Source: Candidatus Villigracilis propinquus
GTDB taxonomy: Bacteria > Chloroflexota > Anaerolineae > Anaerolineales > Villigracilaceae
Length of the DNA stretch: 14,992 nucleotides
Direction: 5' to 3'
Assembly (NCBI GenBank): GCA_016714565.1
Contig: JADKDM010000032.1
Coordinates: 1 to 14,992 of the forward strand
Under the pieces are notes generated by a model. It was given only the letters and a program-made list of their open reading frames with translations, did not search any database and was not told the DNA's origin. Position 1 is the first letter of the stretch. Each line of letters opens with the position of its first letter. Positions 7,527 through 12,238 of this stretch are shown here, piece by piece. The translations under genes and the position numbers were made by a program.

Positions 7527-8552
7527 CTACTTCTGTTTTTCCCAGGCGCGCCGATCTTCCGGCTTTTCGGGGTCTAGGAATTTTGGGTCAACCTCTTTGA
7601 ATATCTTATGACCATGCGAAGTCCACAGGTCAGCCGCAAGTTCTTTCGCGTTGCAGGCAACTCCTTGCGTGGAAAAATATTGACAAACACGGGTCACGTC
7701 GCGCTGGAAGATCATCCACGAAGATGGGTTTGATTCAGGCAGTACCACCTGCGGAAAGTCTATCAACTTAATGTCGCCTTCCCAATACAGGATGTTGTAC
7801 GCAGACAAGTCGCCGTGAATTCGGTTATGCGTCAGCATGATGTCAATGTTGCGAACTGTGCGCTCGTAGAGAGCTGTGGCTTCATCCAGATCCAGGGCCA
7901 CAGAGTTAAGCGAAGGCGCGGCAGTACCAATATCACCAACGAACTCCATCAAGATGGCGTTCTTCTCCATCGCGTAGGGCTTCGGCACATCCACGCCCGC
8001 CATGTATAAAGCCTCCATGGTTTTGAACTCGTGCGCGATCCACGACTGGTGGCGCAGCTCCTCACCATAGCTTGTACGTTTTGCAATGGCATGGACTTCG
8101 GCTTTTTTGACCAGAGCATTGCCGTCTTCGCCCAAGTCTATGCGGCCAACGCGGTACTCGGCGTCATTCTTGAGATTGCGAAGCGAGCGCGGACGATAGA
8201 CCTTCGCGGCAACGAAAGACGCATCCACCTCCGCCCCGGGCTGGCACTGGTACACGGACGCTTCCTTCCCGCCTTTGACACGCTTCAAAACATCCGCGAT
8301 CCACTTGTGTTCATAGAAACTGCCCAGAGAATCCAGGAGCCACCATTCTTCAAAGCGCGCCGCTTTGTACGTGAACTTGAAATTGGAGCGCGAATCATCC
8401 TGCTGATGGACAAATTTACGATCCGACATTGAGAGCTTTTTGGGGTGCTTGCCCGTGTTTCGAGGCGGACGCTTGCCTGCATTCAACACCTTGTCTGTCT
8501 GCTCGTCGTTATCCAATTCATCAAAAAAATCAATGGTATCGTTCGTATTCAT
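7527..8552 (-). CDS. RIO-type serine/threonine protein kinase
   Basis: 341 residues. An acidic then basic N-terminal tail (about 1-60, FFDELDNDEQ, KRPPRNTGKHPKK) precedes a RIO kinase fold. The nucleotide-binding loop is GGKEASVY (94-101), the ATP-contacting lysine is in FVAAKVYRP (K117), the catalytic loop is HGDLSAYN (246-253; Asp248, Asn253), and the metal-binding aspartate is in LIDFPQ (263-268; D265). IDFPQ instead of DFG is the RIO hallmark. Archaeal and eukaryotic RIO proteins act in small-subunit ribosome maturation; the role of bacterial members is poorly defined, so ribosome-associated ATPase or kinase activity is only inference. The SD is weak (AGGT about 11 bases upstream). A strong terminator sits directly after the gene, and a terminator and structured leader lie directly before it. 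Confidence 0.9.
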   Translation of the reverse strand: MNTNDTIDFFDELDNDEQTDKVLNAGKRPPRNTGKHPKKLSMSDRKFVHQQDDSRSNFKFTYKAARFEEWWLLDSLGSFYEHKWIADVLKRVKGGKEASVYQCQPGAEVDASFVAAKVYRPRSLRNLKNDAEYRVGRIDLGEDGNALVKKAEVHAIAKRTSYGEELRHQSWIAHEFKTMEALYMAGVDVPKPYAMEKNAILMEFVGDIGTAAPSLNSVALDLDEATALYERTVRNIDIMLTHNRIHGDLSAYNILYWEGDIKLIDFPQVVLPESNPSSWMIFQRDVTRVCQYFSTQGVACNAKELAADLWTSHGHKIFKEVDPKFLDPEKPEDRRAWEKQK

Positions 8553-8570
8553 TTTTAGATATGTACCTTA

Positions 8571-8605
8571 AACAAAAAACCACAGGGAACGGCATCCTGC
8601 GGTTT
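8571..8605 (-). terminator. Intrinsic terminator just upstream of the RIO kinase start
   Basis: AAACCACAGG (8577-8586) faces CCTGCGGTTT (8596-8605) across a 9-base loop. In the minus-strand transcript all ten positions pair, one as G-U, whereas the plus-strand transcript would have an A-C mismatch. The T-rich tract TTTTTTG (complement of 8573-8579) follows on the minus strand, so leftward termination is favoured. Confidence 0.75.
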
Positions 8606-8634
8606 GGTTGGAAAAGTATTCCAGGTTAAAGGAA

Positions 8635-8661
8635 AACCGCAGGCGGGGCGCGCCTGCGGTT
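8635..8661 (-). repeat. GC-rich 11-bp hairpin in the leader
   Basis: AACCGCAGGCG (8635-8645) pairs perfectly with CGCCTGCGGTT (8651-8661) around a 5-base loop. The minus-strand continuation TTTTCCTTT is T-rich, so it might act as a weak terminator. Its arm sequence (CCGCAGG) is shared with the terminator at 8571-8605, which suggests a related origin or alternative pairing between the two. Confidence 0.7.
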
Positions 8662-8673
8662 GAAAGTCAACTA

Positions 8674-8691
8674 TAACGACTGAAGTCGTTA
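8674..8691. repeat. 8-bp palindrome abutting the small ORF's stop codon
   Basis: TAACGACT (8674-8681) pairs with AGTCGTTA (8684-8691), with a 2-base centre. It begins directly after the TAG stop of the 20-codon ORF on the minus strand. The sequence resembles the short REP-like palindromes scattered in intergenic DNA of this type of genome. Confidence 0.65.
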
Positions 8692-8754
8692 CTACACTTC
8701 ACCTGCGGGAGGCGCGCTGAACAATTGTTTTGTGGATGATGAGATGACTTGCAT
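8692..8754 (-). CDS. 20-codon small ORF (peptide of unknown function)
   Basis: The ATG at 8754 encodes MQVISSSTKQLFSAPPAGEV and stops at TAG (8694-8692). The call rests on its signals: AAAGGAGG (8771-8764), a perfect anti-SD match, nine bases from the ATG, and a near-consensus promoter giving a leader of about 37 bases. I do not recognise the peptide; it has a Ser-rich start (three successive Ser codons), one Lys, and a Pro-Pro-Ala-Gly-Glu tail, with no cysteine and no transmembrane segment. It is followed by hairpins and a terminator, then the RIO kinase gene, so it may be a leader peptide. Other possibilities are a free-standing micropeptide, or the truncated start of a gene interrupted by the palindromes. 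Confidence 0.5.
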   Translation of the reverse strand: MQVISSSTKQLFSAPPAGEV

Positions 8755-8797
8755 GTTTTCGAGCCTCCTTTCATAATAAGATGAATAACGTGATGAG

Positions 8798-8826
8798 ATT
8801 CTATAACAAGTTTCTGGGAGCGTCAA
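8798..8826 (-). promoter_or_regulatory. Near-consensus sigma-70-type promoter for the small ORF and possibly the RIO kinase
   Basis: On the minus strand TTGACG (8826-8821, five of six consensus) is followed after exactly 17 bases by TAGAAT (8803-8798, five of six). The predicted start is near 8791. It begins 26 bases after the stop codon of the lipoprotein hydrolase, so it defines a new transcription unit. Confidence 0.75.
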
Positions 8827-8852
8827 GGCAAATATGATCGAAAAAATAGCGA

Positions 8853-9971
8853 CTACGGTTTTACATATTTATCAAAGAACAATTGAGTGCGCCCCATGAA
8901 GACGAACCACGGCTCGCCGATGAAGGAGTGTTTTTCGCCGGAGTAGGCAAAGAGTTGAGCGTCCACATCTGCTTTGATGAAGGCGTCATACATCTTCGTG
9001 GACCATTCGGGCGGTGTGCCCGAAGAGACTTTGCCATCTTCCGTGCCGTAGTGGATTTGCACAGGCGCGGTGACGTGATCAAAATGATAGAGTGGAGAGA
9101 CAGCTTTCAGCATAACAGAGTCAGCGCTGACGTTAAAGTAAGAGGCGGTCAAGTCTGGGGGAAGGTCAAGGGGAAGGACGTCCGATGAATTGCATCCAAA
9201 GGTGGCTTCTCCTTCAAGGACATCGCCAATGCAGCCGGGACCCCAGCGCGCGATGATGTCGGCAAAATCGGCGCTGACGGAGGAATAGATGACTGCGGCT
9301 TTGATCTCGATACGCGATGAAGCCGCTACTGGATCACCAAGAATAGTAAGTACTTTCAAGGTGATGCCGCCGCCCATGCTGTGCCCCCACATGCCGATGC
9401 GCTCGGTATCTGCCTCACGGATGGATGGCAGCGCGTTCATGAGATTGATCACGTCGATGGCGAGGCCTGAATAGAAGAGACTCTCGGAGGTGCCAGAGCT
9501 GCCCCAGGTGCGGTAATCGGAAGAGACGGTGAGATAACCGCGGCGGTTGAGAAACTCAGCGGCGCGGTCGGTGCCATCACCAGAGGTGTAGATATAGCGT
9601 GAGAAAAAGCCGTGGTTCATAACGATGACGGGATAGGGCGGCTGGCCCACAGTGGGGATCTGTAAAATGCCGGTGATGGTGATGCCATCGCTCGGGTATT
9701 CGATAGCGTAACGGGTGAAGGTTTCGGTTTCCAACAATGTCTCGCGGATGGTGATGCGCCCGCTTTCAAATTCATGTTGGCGCAGACCGTCGATGGTGTA
9801 TGGCTGGATCGCTTGCTCGGTTGTTTTCGTGGCAGTTGGGAGAGGCGTTTTGGTGGGCGTGGAGGTGGCGGGGATGATGGTTGCGCTTGGCGTAGGCAAG
9901 GGAGTAGACGCAGCAGCCTGACATGCTGACAATAACAAAATAGCTAACATACTTCGGAGTTTAGTTTTCAT
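8853..9971 (-). CDS. Alpha/beta-hydrolase lipoprotein (esterase/dienelactone hydrolase-like), intact copy
   Basis: 372 residues. The lipoprotein signal peptide ends in lipobox LSAC (Cys17), followed by a Ser/Thr/Pro-rich linker (about 20-55). The hydrolase domain spans about 75-370: oxyanion-region NHG (119-121), nucleophile elbow GHSMGGG (Ser198), a candidate acid in HYGTEDGK (Asp312) and His348 in GEKHSF. These are in the order expected for an extracellular membrane-anchored esterase or peptidase of the DLH/acetyl-xylan-esterase/prolyl-oligopeptidase type. An insertion around 235-290 with CIGDVLEGEATFGCNSSD may form a lid (Cys247 and Cys260 could pair). The ATG overlaps the stop of the upstream paralogue as ATGA and has only a weak GAG as SD, so it may depend on coupled translation. 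Substrate unknown. Confidence 0.88.
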   Translation of the reverse strand: MKTKLRSMLAILLLSACQAAASTPLPTPSATIIPATSTPTKTPLPTATKTTEQAIQPYTIDGLRQHEFESGRITIRETLLETETFTRYAIEYPSDGITITGILQIPTVGQPPYPVIVMNHGFFSRYIYTSGDGTDRAAEFLNRRGYLTVSSDYRTWGSSGTSESLFYSGLAIDVINLMNALPSIREADTERIGMWGHSMGGGITLKVLTILGDPVAASSRIEIKAAVIYSSVSADFADIIARWGPGCIGDVLEGEATFGCNSSDVLPLDLPPDLTASYFNVSADSVMLKAVSPLYHFDHVTAPVQIHYGTEDGKVSSGTPPEWSTKMYDAFIKADVDAQLFAYSGEKHSFIGEPWFVFMGRTQLFFDKYVKP

Positions 9972-11037
9972 TTCAATTGCTCATCAAAGAAGGTAACTGC
10001 GCGATCCATGAACAAGAGCCACGCATCACCCGTGAAGGAGTGACGTTGACCATCATACACGAATAGCTCCACATCCCTGCCGGCATCCAACAGACCCTGA
10101 TTCAATTTATACGACCACTCGGGCGGAGTGGAACCGATGTAATCTCCATCTGCGGAGCCGATGTGGATCTGGATGGGAACCGATATATTTTCCAGATGAT
10201 AGAACGGGGCAATCTCGCGAATCCTCTCCGCGCTCGTAGCGGATTCAACATACGCGGCAATCATCTCCTCTGGAAGAGACTCTGGGATCACGTCTGCCGA
10301 ATTGCAGGTATCCAACAACTCGCCAGCGGAAATATCACCAATGCAGCCATAGCCCCAGCGAGCGATCAGATCGGCATCATCGGGGGTTGGCGGAAACACC
10401 CGCCGTAAGTATCTTCGTGGTGATGCCGCCGCCCCGTGTCCCCTCCATGCGCGACATCTGCTTGTGGAATGGAGGGCAGTGAGGCGATCAGGTTCATCAC
10501 GTCAGTGACGAGGCCTGTGTGAAAAAATGACGGACTGATATCCGAGCCGCCCCAGGTGCGGAAGTCTGAGGCGATGGTGATGTAACCGCGCTCGACGAGA
10601 TAAGCAGCGGCACGGTCAGTGCCATCACCTGAGGTGTAATCGCTGCGGGCGGCAAAGCCATGATTCATCACGATGACAGGGAAAGGCCCCTGCCCTGCCG
10701 GGATCTGGAGAATGCCTGTGATGCGTAACCCGTCTGAGGGATAGGAGATGAGATAGCGGGTGTAGGTATCGGTGAGGCCGAGGACAATATCGAGCGAAAT
10801 CTCGCCGCCGGTGAAAGTCCGCTCGCGCAGGCCGGCGATGGTGTAGGGATACATCAAATGCGGGAGCGCAGTCGGCGAAGGCAGGACGGTTGGGGTTTCA
10901 GTAACAAGAGGTGTTTCGGTGAGATGAATGATAGTGACGATCAGCGGGGGCAATGTGGCAGTGGGAGATACGGGGGCGGGAGAGCAGGATGCGAGAATAA
11001 TAGAGAGAAGGGAAACAATAAGGGTGATTCGGGGCAT
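9968..11037 (-). pseudogene. Decayed paralogue of the downstream alpha/beta-hydrolase lipoprotein
   Basis: The N-terminal part starts at ATG 11037 (lipobox LASC, Cys18; TP-rich linker; PYTIAGLRER, NHGFAARSDYTSGDGTDRA, DFRTWGGSD) and aligns closely with the intact gene downstream as far as PSIPQADVA (about 10450). Homology then continues one frame over as RGGGITTKILTAG (about 10434-10398), and in a third frame from about 10390 as DDADLIARWGYGCIGD to the end (DEQLK, stop at 9968). At the first break the GHSM of the nucleophile elbow is lost, so the catalytic serine is missing. Near the second break roughly 20 to 25 residues present in the paralogue are absent. The acid and histidine (SADGD, GQRHSF) survive. 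The C-terminal part could still be translated from GTG at 10399. Sequencing error could explain one frameshift but hardly the missing codons. Confidence 0.85.
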
Positions 11038-11043
11038 TGGAGA

Positions 11044-11073
11044 ATTGTACTTCGTAAAAGAAGTGACAGTCAC
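11044..11073 (-). promoter_or_regulatory. Candidate promoter of the hydrolase pair, giving a leaderless mRNA
   Basis: On the minus strand TACAAT (11049-11044) lies six bases before the ATG at 11037, which has no SD. A partial -35 (GTGACT, 11073-11068, 18-base spacer) lies inside the large palindrome. The spacing matches that of the TATAAT before the gene at 138. Confidence 0.35.
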
Positions 11074-11093
11074 CTTTAAGGTGACTGTCACTT
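11061..11093. repeat. 33-bp nested palindrome (terminator, operator or REP-like)
   Basis: AAGTGACAGTCACCTT (11061-11076) and AAGGTGACTGTCACTT (11078-11093) are perfect reverse complements around one base. Each arm contains its own smaller palindrome (GTGACAGTCAC and GTGACTGTCAC). It lies 11 bases after the stop of the second DUF4491-like gene and upstream of the hydrolase pseudogene. The minus-strand continuation CTTTT is weakly T-rich, so it could act as a terminator. Confidence 0.85.
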
Positions 11094-11103
11094 GGAGCAC
11101 CCT

Positions 11104-11436
11104 TTACAAACTTGGTGCTTTCCACTTCTTGATCACATCTGCAAAGGGAGGGAGGATCTTCTTTGCGTGAAAGGGATACCAGCCGATCTCACTGCGGACG
11201 GCTTGTTCTTTCAACTCGGTGGAGCCCCAAATAAGGGATGCGCCGAATGCGCCAAGCAAGGCGGATGCCCAGTTGTTTGAAATGAGGGACGAGCCAAGAA
11301 TGGACAAGACTCCCGCAGCCATCATATACGGCCACCAGAGATGACCAAAATAGCGTTCGCCGCGAATGACCCAGACGAAGCCCAACCCAATAATGAAGAG
11401 AGTGGCAACACAAAGCCAAAAACCAAACCAGTTCAC
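11104..11436 (-). CDS. Small membrane protein, DUF4491-like (second of a tandem pair)
   Basis: 110 residues from GTG at 11436, which overlaps the previous gene's TGA as GTGA. AAGGAG (GGAG at 11448-11445) lies eight bases upstream, so I prefer this start over the much longer open frame, whose N-terminal part only shadows the upstream gene. There are two to three hydrophobic segments (about 1-24, 37-52, 56-70), then WGSTELKEQAVRSEIGWYP (70-88). GERYFGHLWWP (26-36) and the ELKEQ...GWYP end resemble DUF4491 membrane proteins, whose function is unknown. It is translationally coupled to its neighbour; both carry the pattern S-A-(x4-5)-G-(x4)-W in the last membrane segment, so they are probably paralogues. 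Confidence 0.75.
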   Translation of the reverse strand: MNWFGFWLCVATLFIIGLGFVWVIRGERYFGHLWWPYMMAAGVLSILGSSLISNNWASALLGAFGASLIWGSTELKEQAVRSEIGWYPFHAKKILPPFADVIKKWKAPSL

Positions 11437-11852
11437 TTGACACTCTCCTTGATGGATGCCAGTTCGGCAGAGGAATATGGAATGCCGCGCGGGTCGCGGT
11501 TGAGCCAGTCTATGGTTGTGGCTTCGGGATAGCCGGCGAGGATGCTTGCGTGGCGCGGATTGTTCGGGTTGGCGGGCGCGTGTCCGTGCTGGATGCGTTT
11601 GGGCTGGCGGATGGATATTTCGAGCGCGTCCCAGAGCAAGGTTACACCGAGGATACTGCTGATCGCAGACAGAGTCAGGCTGGAGGTTAAGAGAGAGGCG
11701 GTTTCGAGGGCAAGGCCGAGAATGACCGCGATCACAGTCGGCTTCCAAAGGTGGACGGTTTCGCGTTCGATCTTGCGGACAGAGACATGCCCCAGCCAGA
11801 CGCCAAGGAAGGTGGCGAGTGCGGCGGCAGGGCCGATGAGGTTGATGTGCAT
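11433..11852 (-). CDS. Small membrane protein, DUF4491-like (first of a tandem pair)
   Basis: 139 residues; the ATG at 11852 has AGGAG (11862-11858) five bases upstream. Hydrophobic segments at about 3-21, 38-55 and 58-75 precede WDALEISIRQPKRIQHGHAP (74-93), which resembles the W-x3-E-x3-Q-xx-R-V-x-x-G-x-x-P tail of DUF4491 proteins, and NPNNPRHA (95-102). A further soluble tail (about 103-139) is not typical of the family and ends overlapping the next gene. Function unknown; the pair may form a heteromeric membrane complex, which is inference from the overlap and likely paralogy. Confidence 0.72.
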   Translation of the reverse strand: MHINLIGPAAALATFLGVWLGHVSVRKIERETVHLWKPTVIAVILGLALETASLLTSSLTLSAISSILGVTLLWDALEISIRQPKRIQHGHAPANPNNPRHASILAGYPEATTIDWLNRDPRGIPYSSAELASIKESVK

Positions 11853-11878
11853 GGTGACTCCTGAGGTAAAGATGATGC

Positions 11879-11908
11879 ATTATATATGGAGTCAAAGCCC
11901 GTTTGCCA
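11879..11908 (-). promoter_or_regulatory. Candidate promoter for the DUF4491-like pair
   Basis: A perfect TATAAT (11884-11879, minus strand) would start transcription near 11872, about 20 bases before the ATG and just ahead of the AGGAG site. The -35 is poor (TGGCAA, 18-base spacer), so the call rests on the -10. Confidence 0.4.
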
Positions 11909-12015
11909 CACACGCCCCCGCTGCTCTGGGGACTAGTGCGGCAGCAGCCAGAGCACTGAGATTTTTTGAGGTGGTAAAGAGCGTGACAGCAGACTCGATG
12001 GTAAGAGCAGAATTG

Positions 12016-12081
12016 GGACGCTGATGAACGCTGATTTGCGCTGATAAGAAAGAATCAGCGTTGTCTGCGTTATCAGCGTCC
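12016..12081. repeat. 66-bp palindromic intergenic element
   Basis: The ends are perfect 10-bp inverted repeats (GGACGCTGAT at 12016-12025 and ATCAGCGTCC at 12072-12081). Inside, the unit CGCTGAT recurs about every 10 bases on the left (12019, 12029, 12039) and as its complement on the right. It has no coding capacity and resembles a MITE- or REP-like element. Confidence 0.75.
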
Positions 12082-12087
12082 AAAAGT

Positions 12088-12132
12088 CCTTCGACTGCGC
12101 GAGACGAGCACTCGCTTCGCGCAGGACGAAGG
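12088..12132. repeat. Imperfect stem-loop repeat (REP-like)
   Basis: CCTTCG (12088-12093) pairs with CGAAGG (12127-12132), and inside it CTGCGCGA (12095-12102) pairs with TCGCGCAG (12117-12124). The composition differs from flanking genes. It is five bases from the 66-bp element, so the two may form one composite repeat. Confidence 0.6.
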
Positions 12133-12145
12133 GTGGTGGGGGCTG

Positions 12146-12186
12146 GGTCTCGATACGGGCGAGAAGAGCGTTCGCCCTACTCGACC
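12146..12186. repeat. Imperfect stem-loop repeat (REP-like)
   Basis: GGTCTCGATACGGGCGA is loosely complementary to TCGCCCTACTCGACC; the clean core is GGGCGA (12157-12162) with TCGCCC (12172-12177). It lies directly upstream of the helicase promoter and matches the form of short extragenic palindromes common in many bacterial genomes. Confidence 0.5.
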
Positions 12187-12202
12187 ACCAGTGCTTCTCG
12201 CA

Positions 12203-12230
12203 ATGACATAATGCTGTGCAGTGATAAAAT
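12203..12230 (+). promoter_or_regulatory. Extended -10 promoter of the helicase, leaderless
   Basis: ATGACA (12203-12208, five of six consensus) and TAAAAT (12225-12230, five of six) are 16 bases apart, with a TG one base before the -10. Eight bases separate the -10 from the ATG at 12239, so transcription should start at or within two bases of the codon. No SD is present. Confidence 0.6.
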
Positions 12231-12238
12231 AACCCGCT

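Larger units (their letters stand above)
8553..8852 (-). other. 300-base gap holding a structured leader and a 20-codon ORF
   Basis: On the minus strand this region contains, in order, a near-consensus promoter (8826-8798), a perfect SD (8771-8764), a 20-codon ORF (8754-8692), a hairpin at its stop (8691-8674), a GC-rich hairpin (8661-8635), a small stem TGGAA/TTCCA (8623-8609) and an intrinsic terminator (8605-8571), ending 18 bases before the RIO kinase ATG. It could be an attenuating leader for the kinase or a self-contained transcript of roughly 220 bases. Confidence 0.6.
11853..12238. other. Divergent intergenic region with promoters and palindromic repeats, no gene
   Basis: The 386 bases between two divergent genes hold a leftward promoter (about 11879-11908), an 8-bp inverted repeat TGCTCTGG/CCAGAGCA (11922-11955), a 66-bp element with perfect ends (12016-12081), two further stem-loops (12088-12132 and 12146-12186) and the rightward helicase promoter (12203-12230). 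I see no convincing ORF with a ribosome-binding site. Confidence 0.7.

Noticed and set aside
8692..8774. Alternative 35-codon frame from ATG at 8774 on the minus strand
   Set aside because: That ATG immediately precedes the SD of the 20-codon ORF and has no SD of its own, so the ATG at 8754 is preferred.
10377..10460. Simple one-base sequencing error as the whole explanation for the broken hydrolase
   Set aside because: Two separate frame changes plus missing codons at the nucleophile elbow and a missing segment of about 20-25 residues need several lesions; a local assembly problem remains possible.
11104..11913. Long 269-codon open frame on the minus strand
   Set aside because: Only its last 110 codons (from GTG 11436) look like protein. 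The earlier part is His/Arg/Pro-rich, overlaps the well-signalled 139-codon gene in another frame and lacks an SD.
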